Assembly: GCA_900541505.1 (NCBI GenBank)
Contig: UQKK01000015.1
Span: 9,268 to 73,267, forward strand
From: an uncultured Ruminococcus sp.
GTDB taxonomy: Bacteria; Bacillota; Clostridia; Lachnospirales; Lachnospiraceae
Direction: 5' to 3'
Length of the DNA: 64,000 nt
Part shown: one piece after another, positions 14,873-22,023 of the stretch
Position numbering within the stretch: position 1 is the first letter of the stretch
Layout of the letters: each line of letters begins with the position of its first letter
The notes under the pieces: generated by a model
The model's input: only the letters and a program-made list of their open reading frames with translations
Databases searched by the model: none
Told to the model about the DNA's origin: nothing
Made by a program: the position numbers and the translations under genes

Positions 14873-16458
14873 TACTGTATTCCTCCCATCTGCGGGGCAG
14901 AGTCTTCCTCCTGGGCATCCGTCTGGGTGAAATCCGTTTGCAGGAATTCCTCCGGTGTCAGGTCATAGCCCAGGAAGTTCGGGCTGGTATCCTCATCAAA
15001 GACGAGATATTCCTGGCCGCCAAAATCCAGCGGCGCTTTGGTCAGAATCGTACCAGCGTGATTTGCCGCCACGTTCCTTTCGATGGTGGCAAAAGCCAGA
15101 TTTTCTCCTTCCCGCAGGTCATAGCGGTAAAGCCCATCCGGAAGCTCCTGCTCGGTAACTCGGCCATTGGTAAACAGGGCGGTCTGTCCAAGCACCTCCA
15201 CCACCTCCAGCTTTTCATCGGTCAGTGCCTGGGCGGATAGTTCCCTGGACGGCTCCCCATAGGGAACCAATTCATACAGGGAATGCCCAGGAGCCGATAG
15301 GATTCCGTATTCTGTCTGTGTTGCGCCCAGCTTCTGCAGCAATCTGGCTCCTTCGGCCTGCGTTGCAATGGTGGACAGCCACCTTCGATCCATGCGGGTG
15401 TCCAGGTGATGAGCCAGATACTCTTTGAAAAAGTCCGCCTCATCACAGGGCAAAGGCGTGAATTCATACTCTGGAAGATGAGCGGCAAGCTCCAATGCCT
15501 TTTCCATCGTCAGGTGCGGCTCGGCCTCCAGCACCGCCTTGTATTTGATCTGATCCGGTTCGGACATGGCCTGATACTGCATGGCGATCTGGTTCAACCG
15601 GGCGAAGTGATCCATGTTACTGTAGACCTGGTTATCAATCTGTGGGATGGCGGAATCCATGTCGTAATAAACGCAGTCTTCCATGCACATCTCGTTATGG
15701 GCATGAGCGATCTGCGCTGCCTTTTCCGGCGAGATGGGCAGGCTGATCCACTCGACACTTCCAATGGTTTCCTCTGGATCATCCATGGGAGTCTGAGCGA
15801 CCAAAAGCTGGAATACCGCATCCTCCGGTTCTTCTTTTGTTTCCGGCAGATGGGTTCCATCATAAATCTCGGCCAGCTCGTATTCCCCGGCTACCACGTA
15901 GCAGCCATCCACGAACACGCCGCCATCATTTTTTCTCTGCAGTCTTCCAATCTGCGCCTGATCCAGCAGATAGAGGGAGGACTCCGGGATGGCGTTTACA
16001 TCTTCATTCAGCTCATTCTCGACAACAAACCGCCCCAGGGCTTCATCGTCACCGACATTCGAAGCGATCATGACGGTATCCAGTCCATAGGTCAGGTTGA
16101 TCAATTCCTTCATGGGGATTCCGTTCTCATACCGACCAGCCTCCAGCCTCTGGAGAAACACGCCCTTCAAAAGCAGAATGTCCTCATCCGGCATAAATGC
16201 CAAGCGGCGGGCAAAAAAGTTTAGCTCTGGGAGCGTGGGAGCGATCAGAGTAATACCGGCCAGCTCTGGGAGCTTCGGGCTTTCCCGGATGCTCACATCG
16301 AAAGGACGTTCCGGAGTCGCTGTAGACCGGAGCCTCTGGAGTGCATCCCAAATCCGCCCGCCCATGGCAGGAAGGTCTAAGACCGTAAAATAGACGCCGC
16401 TCCGGTCAGCATTTTCTGCGACCACTTCAATCTGTAAGGTTTCTCTATCAGATTCCAT
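14872..16458 (-). CDS. Polyvalent accessory protein with LPD28-like C-terminus
   Basis: A 528-residue soluble protein. The middle (DHFARLNQIAMQYQAMSEPD, EPHLTMEKALELAAHL) is helical and of a kind seen in Firmicutes element proteins. The C-terminal part (DGLYRYDLREGENLAFATIE, NHAGTILTKAPLDF, FLGYDLTPEEF) resembles the large-polyvalent-protein domain LPD28; this is from memory of the pattern, not a search. Such proteins are thought to enter recipients with the DNA. The tail is EEDSAPQMGGIQ, of which GGI encodes the next gene's ribosome site. No catalytic motif seen. Confidence 0.65.
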   Translation of the reverse strand: MESDRETLQIEVVAENADRSGVYFTVLDLPAMGGRIWDALQRLRSTATPERPFDVSIRESPKLPELAGITLIAPTLPELNFFARRLAFMPDEDILLLKGVFLQRLEAGRYENGIPMKELINLTYGLDTVMIASNVGDDEALGRFVVENELNEDVNAIPESSLYLLDQAQIGRLQRKNDGGVFVDGCYVVAGEYELAEIYDGTHLPETKEEPEDAVFQLLVAQTPMDDPEETIGSVEWISLPISPEKAAQIAHAHNEMCMEDCVYYDMDSAIPQIDNQVYSNMDHFARLNQIAMQYQAMSEPDQIKYKAVLEAEPHLTMEKALELAAHLPEYEFTPLPCDEADFFKEYLAHHLDTRMDRRWLSTIATQAEGARLLQKLGATQTEYGILSAPGHSLYELVPYGEPSRELSAQALTDEKLEVVEVLGQTALFTNGRVTEQELPDGLYRYDLREGENLAFATIERNVAANHAGTILTKAPLDFGGQEYLVFDEDTSPNFLGYDLTPEEFLQTDFTQTDAQEEDSAPQMGGIQ

Positions 16459-16482
16459 TGTTCCATCTCCATTTCTTCTTTC

Positions 16483-17199
16483 TTATAACTGCATCCCTGG
16501 CGTTTCGTCCTGCCCATCCGAGAGCGCACGGTTTACCATGTCCTGAAGCTGATCCGGATCATCGCAGATAGCCTTGAATGCCATTCCCATGCGCTCCAGC
16601 AGAGCGGCATCCGGGCAGTAGCAGTAAAATCCTCCGGCCTCGCTGTCAAACGAAATCCTCCCCAATCCGGCATCATCCTGAAATGCTGTCTGGAAGACTT
16701 TCTCCCATTCATAGCCATTCCCGTGGGTATACAGGCCGAAGGAATTCTTTGCTTCTTCGCCATGTTCCTCCGCGAACCGGTTAAACGCAGCCTGTCCGTA
16801 ATCCTCATAGGGTTCCTGCAGGAAGGAGAAAGGAAGGGACAGCCCATATTTCCCGTTGCCGCATTGATACAGTTCAAATGGCTCCAGACGCTTATTGACT
16901 TCCTTCAGACGCTCGTCCTCCGGGCTGGGTTCCTCATCTACCTCCATAGTGCCATCCAGCTCCATCTGCATGGGGATCAACACCTTCAGCAGTGCCTCAC
17001 GATATTCCATGTCGGCAATCCGGTCAATATAGATGCCAAAGGTATTCAGAAAGTGAGAGCCGTCCTCATGGGTGATTAACAGATCGCTCTCCAGCCCCTG
17101 GCTGCAGATGAAATCCGCCACCTCCTGAATGCTATGCAGCTCCTGACTTCCTTGGTCTGAATGCCCAATGAGAAGGGGATACTTTTCTTCAATGCTCAT
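16483..17199 (-). CDS. Element accessory protein, function unknown
   Basis: A 238-residue acidic soluble protein with two probable parts. Residues 1-85 include IQEVADFICSQGLESDLLITHE; the rest includes FNRFAEEHGEEAKNSFGLYTHG and a GGFYCYCPDAALLERMG segment. It ends DETPGMQL. ATG 17199 follows GGAGGAATGTGAACC, with the ribosome site inside the previous gene. No known domain. Confidence 0.68.
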   Translation of the reverse strand: MSIEEKYPLLIGHSDQGSQELHSIQEVADFICSQGLESDLLITHEDGSHFLNTFGIYIDRIADMEYREALLKVLIPMQMELDGTMEVDEEPSPEDERLKEVNKRLEPFELYQCGNGKYGLSLPFSFLQEPYEDYGQAAFNRFAEEHGEEAKNSFGLYTHGNGYEWEKVFQTAFQDDAGLGRISFDSEAGGFYCYCPDAALLERMGMAFKAICDDPDQLQDMVNRALSDGQDETPGMQL

Positions 17200-17202
17200 G
17201 GT

Positions 17203-17604
17203 TCACATTCCTCCCATTTCCATATCATTATCAGAGCCCTCCATGTAGCCTGGGCCTTCTTCAAAAGTTCCCTCATTAAGCTGTGAATTCAATTCCTGCC
17301 AGTATTTCAGATCTCTGGACATCATCACATATCCCTGATTGGCAATCATTAATTCTGCGCCTTCTGGTGAACAAATGGACAATTCTCCATCATCCTGATG
17401 ACGCATAATACACGCAGCCACTTCTGACGGAGCGCTGGATATCATTTCTTCCTGCAGGTTGCCTCCGGAGATCCAACGCACTTTGAGCTGTGGAAACTGT
17501 TTGATGTCGATTTCATTTTCCTTTTGTCTTTCATCGTTTTCCATACGGGCCATTTGCCTTTTCATCAATCCTTCACGCATCATCGCTTCAAAGAAATCCT
17601 TCAT
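17203..17604 (-). CDS. Element accessory protein, function unknown
   Basis: A 133-residue protein. Start ATG 17604 overlaps the preceding stop (TAATG) with AAAGGAG 9 bases ahead; the in-frame ATG at 17613 touches the ribosome site and is unlikely. The N-terminus is a charged helix (MKDFFEAMMREGLMKRQM), the centre has beta-strand character (QFPQLKVRWISGGNLQEEM), and the end is SDNDMEMGGM, where GGA GGA also serves as ribosome site for the next gene. Confidence 0.66.
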   Translation of the reverse strand: MKDFFEAMMREGLMKRQMARMENDERQKENEIDIKQFPQLKVRWISGGNLQEEMISSAPSEVAACIMRHQDDGELSICSPEGAELMIANQGYVMMSRDLKYWQELNSQLNEGTFEEGPGYMEGSDNDMEMGGM

Positions 17605-18218
17605 TATTCGCATCTCCTTTCGGCTGTCTCCAGCACAGACATCCCAAACCTGCGGATCGCCATGGCATTGCAGATGGCGGCGAACTGTTTCGGGGAGATC
17701 AGTTCCCGGTCAGCCAGATCCCGGATAGTAAGATGCCGGGTTCCCATATATAAATCCTTGGCGGCACAGTAAAGGGGATAAGTGTATTCATTCAGGCCGC
17801 ACAGTTTCCGGCGGTCAAACCGGATGAGGTTCTCATCCACCTGATGCCTCATGATGCGCCAGAGCCTCGGATCGGCGGTAAAAAGATAAAGTGCCGATAG
17901 CAGGGCATAATTTTTCCTGTCTTTTTTCTGGATGGCTATCCGGAAAAGTTTCTGATGGTGATTGCTTAGATAGTTCATGGGCCTCATCTCGCTTTCGATT
18001 AGAAGTTCCTCCACTCTTTGCAGGAAGGGGCGGTATCGGACAGCATGCATGGTATCCGCAATCATCTCCTGATAAGTGGGCGGGGGCGGTTCCTGCAGAC
18101 AGATATAAATCTGATCCGGCATGACCATGCTCCCATAGCCCTTGGGCTGGAAACCGGGAATCATCTGCATGAGGATCTCCAGCTCACGGAGGGCTTCGGT
18201 TTCGGTAAAATACATCAT
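17604..18218 (-). CDS. Element accessory protein, function unknown
   Basis: A 204-residue mainly helical protein, basic in its second half (DENLIRFDRRKLCGLNEYTYPLY). A Pro-rich turn EPPPPTYQEM lies near residue 45, and ISPKQFAAICNAMAIRRFGM near the end resembles a DNA-contacting or capsid-type helix, without firm assignment. Unlike its neighbours it lacks the acidic Met-rich tail (it ends ETAERRCE). It is the first gene after a terminator, so a promoter probably lies at about 18220-18240. Confidence 0.65.
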   Translation of the reverse strand: MMYFTETEALRELEILMQMIPGFQPKGYGSMVMPDQIYICLQEPPPPTYQEMIADTMHAVRYRPFLQRVEELLIESEMRPMNYLSNHHQKLFRIAIQKKDRKNYALLSALYLFTADPRLWRIMRHQVDENLIRFDRRKLCGLNEYTYPLYCAAKDLYMGTRHLTIRDLADRELISPKQFAAICNAMAIRRFGMSVLETAERRCE

Positions 18219-18234
18219 TCATGGTTCCTTTCAT

Positions 18235-18267
18235 AAAAAAGCCCTCGCTTCATCAACAAAGCAAGGG
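18235..18267 (-). terminator. Factor-independent terminator inside the element
   Basis: Stem arms CCCTCGCTT (18242-18250) and AAGCAAGGG (18259-18267), loop of 8, followed on the minus strand by six T (18235-18240). The single imperfect pair is G-U on the minus strand. It ends transcripts of the genes from 20432 down to 18279. Confidence 0.82.
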
Positions 18268-18278
18268 TGTCACTTAGG

Positions 18279-18944
18279 TTACAGATTCAGTTGTGGGCCA
18301 TCCTCCGGTTCAAAGGTGGGAGGACTTTTCTCAATCTCCGGATAGCCATACGACAGCTTTTCCGCCAGCTCATCCAGCGCTTTCGACTGCTCGAAGGTAA
18401 GAGATTCGCAGTGATTTCTGGCGTAGTCCACACAACGATAGAGATTTTCAGCTTCTGCTGGCTGGAACAGGCGTTGTTCCTGGATCAGCCCCGAACGCCG
18501 GACGAACGATTCTTTTGCATATGCATAATTGGGAGAGTAATCGCCGCCGGACACATAGCCACGCTCGTTATCCTGATCCCATGTGGTAAACATGAAACCA
18601 TGGTTTTCACTGTACATTCCGGCCAGGACGATATTCCCATACTCCGCCAGTTTCCGGTAATCGTGGACGCCATCCGCCTCCATCTGTGGGGATGTTTCAT
18701 AGAGGCCCACATACTCACGAATGGCTCTGACCTCTTGATGAATTTTATCATAGAGTTCCGTCTGGCTTAGTGCCTTAAACTGATCCTCATAAAATCGTAG
18801 AAAGCCTTCAGGCGTCTGGCGACAGAAAGGAGCGTCTCCGTGAAAAATGTGGAGCAGACCATCCCGATAGCCATAATACCCAGTACAGTCTAATTGAGGA
18901 AGGCGGCGCAGCAGTTCTTCCTGATAAATGGTCATAGCCTGCAT
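18279..18944 (-). CDS. Element accessory protein, function unknown
   Basis: A 221-residue soluble protein that starts MQAMTIYQEELLRRLPQLDC and contains a segment typical of element proteins: YGNIVLAGMYSENHGFMFTT followed by YVSGGDYSPNYAYAKESFV and a C-terminal helix LTFEQSKALDELAEKLSYG. It ends EPEDGPQLNL, a variant of the shared tail with Leu in place of Met. The start at 18944 has AGGTGG close by; 18935 is possible. It follows the RHH-type gene by a few bases. Confidence 0.68.
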   Translation of the reverse strand: MQAMTIYQEELLRRLPQLDCTGYYGYRDGLLHIFHGDAPFCRQTPEGFLRFYEDQFKALSQTELYDKIHQEVRAIREYVGLYETSPQMEADGVHDYRKLAEYGNIVLAGMYSENHGFMFTTWDQDNERGYVSGGDYSPNYAYAKESFVRRSGLIQEQRLFQPAEAENLYRCVDYARNHCESLTFEQSKALDELAEKLSYGYPEIEKSPPTFEPEDGPQLNL

Positions 18945-18949
18945 CCACC

Positions 18950-19621
18950 TCACATTCCCATGGAGAAACCTACATTTTCATCTTCCGATTCATCCTCATC
19001 CATGTCTTCGTCCTCAATCTCGGATTCATCCTCCATGGCATCTTCTGACATATCCTCATCGTCCTGATAGTCTGCTTCGCCGGTTTCCTCCGATAGGGAC
19101 ATCTCATCATCCAGTTCTTCAGCATCGGGGCCTTCCTCAGATGTCTCCGGCACTTCCTGATCAGGGATAGACGGTTCCGTTTCATCCATTTCCTCCACAG
19201 AAGAAGCAGTTTCCGGATCTCCCGGTAACTCCTGAGCAGCATCCAACTGCTCTGTATCCGCCAGTTCCTCCGTATCCTCGAAGTCACCCTGAGCCTCGCC
19301 GGTTTCCTGACTCTCAGCCAGATCCCGATCCAGCTCCTGCTCAATCAGGCCGATGACAAAGTCCTTTTGCGTCATGTTATTGCGGTGCAGATAATCTTTA
19401 ATCCGCTGGAACAGGCTTTCCGGCACCTGAAATGCCAGTGTCCTCATTTTCTCCATGTTTTTCCCTTCCTTTTCATCAATTTTAGGATGCAGTTCATCCT
19501 GCAAGGCCAGCGTGACAAACTCCGTCATCGTCATCCCGTGGTCTTGCAGATATTGTGTAATCTCGGCATGCAAAGCCGCATCGACTTTGACCGTAATGCC
19601 TTTCTTCCCGTCAGCAGCCAC
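18950..19621 (-). CDS. Tandem ribbon-helix-helix protein with long acidic tail
   Basis: Two RHH-like DNA-binding units are visible: GITVKVDAALHAEITQYLQD followed by GMTMTEFVTLALQDEL (about residues 8-45), and LAFQVPESLFQRIKDYLHRN followed by MTQKDFVIGLIEQELDRD (about 60-100). The remaining 120 residues are almost half Asp/Glu, ending ENVGFSMGM. GTG 19621 is chosen as start because AGAGGTGA lies 5 bases ahead; the longer GTG at 19630 sits in the ribosome site. It may repress element genes or organise DNA during transfer; the acidic tail could mimic DNA. This is inference. Confidence 0.72.
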   Translation of the reverse strand: MAADGKKGITVKVDAALHAEITQYLQDHGMTMTEFVTLALQDELHPKIDEKEGKNMEKMRTLAFQVPESLFQRIKDYLHRNNMTQKDFVIGLIEQELDRDLAESQETGEAQGDFEDTEELADTEQLDAAQELPGDPETASSVEEMDETEPSIPDQEVPETSEEGPDAEELDDEMSLSEETGEADYQDDEDMSEDAMEDESEIEDEDMDEDESEDENVGFSMGM

Positions 19622-19751
19622 TTTGTTCACCTCTTTCCATGAATTTCTGAATCGCCCTTGTTACAATTTCCTCTACAGGCACTTCCTCAATAGCAGCCTG
19701 GATCAAAAGCGGCTCCACCAGCGCCTCCGGAATCTCAATTTCAATTTCCAA
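19611..19751 (-). CDS. 46-residue protein with TTG start
   Basis: TTG at 19751 has AGGAGG 8 bases ahead. The product MEIEIEIPEALVEPLLIQAA then IEEVPVEEIVTRAIQKFMER is an amphipathic strand-helix-helix, similar to a single ribbon-helix-helix unit, and resembles small conserved proteins of such elements. It overlaps the tandem RHH gene by 11 bases, so the two are probably translated together and may interact. There is no other gene in this 130-base gap. Confidence 0.6.
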   Translation of the reverse strand: MEIEIEIPEALVEPLLIQAAIEEVPVEEIVTRAIQKFMERGEQSGC

Positions 19752-19763
19752 ATGATTTACCTC

Positions 19764-20060
19764 CTACATTCCCATGACGGGGCCTTGATCCTCAGTCATG
19801 CCGGATTCCTGTTCCTCTGCCAGTTCTTCCTTCGTCAGCTTGCGAAACGAGTCCTCACCAGGCACAACGCCGAGAGATCTTCCATTGTCAAACGAGCAGT
19901 GCAGTGTTCCGATATCATCCACCACTTTGACAGTGCCTCTTGTCTGATCCTCGACAGGACAGGGATCTCTGCCCATGCTCAGTAACATGATTCGGGTACC
20001 GGGAGGATACTCTGCCTGGTAACGCTTGGCCTGCTGGTGCAGGCGTTCCCATTCATTCAT
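19764..20060 (-). CDS. DUF4314 domain protein
   Basis: A 98-residue protein with the DUF4314 pattern: YPPGTRIMLLSMGRDPCPVE, then GTVKVVDDIGTLHCSFDNGR and LGVVPGEDSF. This is an SH3-like barrel domain frequent in Firmicutes mobile elements and plasmids, with no established function. The C-terminus is acidic and ends DQGPVMGM. The ribosome site GGAGAT is within the last codons of the upstream gene. Confidence 0.85.
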   Translation of the reverse strand: MNEWERLHQQAKRYQAEYPPGTRIMLLSMGRDPCPVEDQTRGTVKVVDDIGTLHCSFDNGRSLGVVPGEDSFRKLTKEELAEEQESGMTEDQGPVMGM

Positions 20061-20063
20061 CAG

Positions 20064-20432
20064 CTACATCTCCATTTCTAAATCACTATTTTCTGTTTCT
20101 GAAGCCATCCACTCCGTGTCATCCCAATTATCTTTACGAAGGGCAAAGTTCTCCACGAGCTGTCTGGCCGTTAGGGGAATATTCGCAGGCTGATTTGTGC
20201 GCTCAAACCCATCTTCGCTGATTTCAAACCAGCAATGATCGACCTCGGTATCATACTCATTGAATCTCCTTTCCGGCATCCCGACCTGTCTTGGGATAAA
20301 ATATTCACCCATGTCACAGCAATCAAGAATGCTTTGGATTTGCTCCCTGGATAATTCCCCCTGGATAACGCACTCATTATGAACCTTATAGTTATCTGCA
20401 TCCCGGTATAGATAGCAGATCTTGGTGTTCAT
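20064..20432 (-). CDS. First gene of the accessory block, function unknown
   Basis: A 122-residue soluble protein beginning MNTKICYLYRDADNYKVHNE, then ELSREQIQSILDCCDMGEYF and a conserved-looking IPLTARQLVENFALRKDNWD. It ends NSDLEMEM. AAGGAGG is 8 bases before the ATG. Being furthest upstream on the minus strand, it is the likely first cistron after the terminator at 20484-20511. I do not recognise the family, although similar proteins often occur beside DUF4314 genes. Confidence 0.7.
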   Translation of the reverse strand: MNTKICYLYRDADNYKVHNECVIQGELSREQIQSILDCCDMGEYFIPRQVGMPERRFNEYDTEVDHCWFEISEDGFERTNQPANIPLTARQLVENFALRKDNWDDTEWMASETENSDLEMEM

Positions 20433-20483
20433 GGATATGACCTCCTTTCCTTATAGCTTGTAGGATAGGGGATTTTTCCCCAT

Positions 20484-20511
20484 AAAAAAAGCGACCACTT
20501 TCATGGTCGTT
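20484..20511 (-). terminator. Terminator between flavodoxin remnant and element genes
   Basis: Stem CGACCA (20492-20497) with TGGTCG (20504-20509), extended by a G-U and an A-T pair, and seven T on the minus strand (20484-20490). It would stop transcription from the decarboxylase/flavodoxin unit before it reaches the element. Confidence 0.8.
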
Positions 20512-20593
20512 CCTACCTTACTCTATACACACTTTTTTCTTTCTGCTGTGTTTTCTGTACCTATTCGCCCTCCTTCCTCTACGCAATACACCG

Positions 20594-20875
20594 CTATACA
20601 CAGATATAACCCTGCTCCATTTTAGGAAAGCCTATGTAAACCACATCGTACTGTCCCATGTCGTCCACTTTTCCTGCAACAGCAGGGCGGAATGTCTTAT
20701 CCTTCATTTCTATGCTGGAACGGCTGTTGGCATCCGTCCAGTCCAAATCCGCCGATGAGTATGGCTCCTGAGGCTGAATCTCATATAAGTCACCGTCCAC
20801 TGCGGACGCCACTGTCTTTGCCAGTTTTGCTGTTACACCACTTGCTGAAAAATATGCTACCAATGTTTTACTCAT
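20594..20875 (-). pseudogene. Truncated flavodoxin
   Basis: The 93-residue reading frame starts as a normal flavodoxin: MSKTLVAYFSASGVTAKLAK with the FMN phosphate loop (SASGVTAK), then QYDVVYIGFP. Intact relatives continue with an IWWY segment and about 80 more residues; here the sequence changes abruptly after GFP to KMEQGYICV and stop. The break is at about 20,620-20,627, next to the element, so the gene was probably cut by integration or a rearrangement. The product would lack half of the fold. A ribosome site AAGGAGG is intact. It was cotranscribed with the decarboxylase gene. Confidence 0.82.
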
Positions 20876-20887
20876 TTTGCTTCCTCC

Positions 20888-21637
20888 TTATTTTAACTTT
20901 CCGTACCACTCTTCTGAAACCGGCTCCAGCCATTCATTGGATGTGTTCTCTCCAGGTACTTCCAATGCCAGATGAGAGAACCAGCTGTCCTTAGCCGCGC
21001 CGTGCCAGTGCTTCACTCCCGCAGGAATCGTCACTGCATCTCCCGGATGAAGCTCCTGTGCTTCTTTTCCCCATTCCTGATACCATCCGCGCCCTTCCGT
21101 ACACAGAAGAATCTGTCCGCCGCCTTTGTCCGCGTGATGGATGTGCCAGTTATTGCGGCAGCCCGGCTCAAAGGTCACATTCGCCACCGGAACCCCGGAA
21201 CCGGTCAGCATTTTCAGATAGCTCTGTCCGATGAAATACTGTGCGTATGCGTCATTGGGCTCCCCAAGTCCAAACATGCCGCCTTTTTCCGCCGTGTCGT
21301 CCGCGCCATTTTCATCATCGTTCCACACTTCCTTTGCCATTCGGAAAGCCGCCCACGCTTTGGGCCATCCCGCGTAAAACGCGGCGTGAGTAAGGATTTC
21401 CGCAATCTCAGTCCTGGTGATACCGTTATTTTTCGCGCTCATCAGATGATACTGAAAGGATGAGTCCACCAGCCCCTGCGCCATCAGAGACACGACTGTC
21501 ACAAGAGAGCGGTCCCGAAGAGAAAGCTTATCTTCTCTGCTCCAGACCTCGCCAAATAGGACATCATCGTTTAATTCTGCGAATTTCGGAGCAAATTCTC
21601 CTAAATCCCTGCGCCCCGCTGTCTGTTTCACTGCCAT
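20888..21637 (-). CDS. Carboxymuconolactone decarboxylase-like/cupin fusion
   Basis: A 249-residue two-domain protein. Residues 20-105 are a CMD/AhpD-like domain (LSLRDRSLVTVVSLMAQGLV, then EIAEILTHAAFYAGWPKAW). Residues 135-240 are a cupin with metal ligands (NNWHIHHADKG, GDAVTIPAGVKHWHGA). The CMD half lacks the CxxC redox pair of AhpD, so the role is more like a dodecin-type or decarboxylase-like enzyme of small electrophiles. It is next to a flavodoxin and under a MerR-type promoter, which suggests a response to aldehydes, quinones or similar stress. AAGGAGG precedes the ATG. Confidence 0.88.
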   Translation of the reverse strand: MAVKQTAGRRDLGEFAPKFAELNDDVLFGEVWSREDKLSLRDRSLVTVVSLMAQGLVDSSFQYHLMSAKNNGITRTEIAEILTHAAFYAGWPKAWAAFRMAKEVWNDDENGADDTAEKGGMFGLGEPNDAYAQYFIGQSYLKMLTGSGVPVANVTFEPGCRNNWHIHHADKGGGQILLCTEGRGWYQEWGKEAQELHPGDAVTIPAGVKHWHGAAKDSWFSHLALEVPGENTSNEWLEPVSEEWYGKLK

Positions 21638-21943
21638 TTCTATCTCCTCCTTCTTGGAAATCTTTTCATTTCGTCAACTTTTAGGTTCTTTTCTATTCTA
21701 AGCCTTGGAGTGCACTCTAAGTCAAGAGGAGATTACGAATAAAAAGTATCCTGTGGCTTTTCTCTTCCACAGGACACGCTGCTTATATCTTGTCAGGCAA
21801 ATCCCGCCATTCAACGGGGAGCCTTTGCGGCATGCCTGTTAGGATTTACATTATTCACTAATCCAATTTACAGATTTGTGCACTTTAGAGAATTTTAAGA
21901 ATGTAGAAATTTACATATGCCAGATTCAGATGACAATTTTCGA
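21638..21943. other. Intergenic region with promoter and a structured tract, no gene
   Basis: Apart from the MerR-type promoter (21695-21725), this stretch holds a hairpin with arms TCCTGTGG (21749-21756) and CCACAGGA (21767-21774), with a T-rich run on its minus side, and a tract at about 21793-21840 with CAGGCA/TGCCTG and CCCG/CGGG arms. No open frame with a ribosome site is present. It could be the remains of a lost divergent regulator gene. Confidence 0.5.
21695..21725 (-). promoter_or_regulatory. MerR-type promoter with 19-bp spacer and palindrome
   Basis: On the minus strand, TTGACT (21720-21725) and TAGAAT (21695-21700) are 19 bases apart. The spacer carries an 18-bp palindrome with one imperfect pair (21704-21721, arms CTTGGAGTG and CACTCTAAG on the plus strand). 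Overlong spacers with a central dyad of the CTT-GAGT-ACTC-AAG kind are a hallmark of promoters activated by MerR-family proteins. It drives the decarboxylase-flavodoxin unit. No MerR gene is present in the window. Confidence 0.78.
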
Positions 21944-21976
21944 TTTCAAAAATCAAAAAAATTTAAAGTTTTGAAA
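21944..21976. repeat. Operator-like 33-bp repeat, upstream copy
   Basis: Identical to the copy at 22024-22056. It begins TTTCAAAA and ends TTTTGAAA, so it is itself an interrupted inverted repeat with 8-bp arms and A/T-rich centre. It lies just upstream of the -35 box of the ATPase promoter. Confidence 0.8.
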
Positions 21977-21985
21977 CCGCATATA

Positions 21986-22015
21986 TTGCATACACTAAGC
22001 AAAGACTGGTATAAT
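21986..22015 (+). promoter_or_regulatory. Promoter of the DUF4143 ATPase gene
   Basis: TTGCAT (21986-21991) and TATAAT (22010-22015) with an 18-base spacer. The promoter is bracketed by two perfect 33-bp repeats, the second of which covers the expected transcription start. Confidence 0.8.
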
Positions 22016-22023
22016 ATAGTCAG

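Noticed and set aside
15406..16224. A 272-residue plus-strand frame opposite the LPD28-like gene
   Set aside because: Antisense shadow without ribosome site or recognisable motif.
14872..16458. Antirestriction protein ArdA
   Set aside because: The N-terminal part lacks ArdA features; only the C-terminal LPD28-like pattern could be supported.
20523..20603. CTATACACA pair (20523 and 20594) as attachment-site repeats
   Set aside because: Nine bases with weak context; the other element end is outside the window so no comparison is possible.
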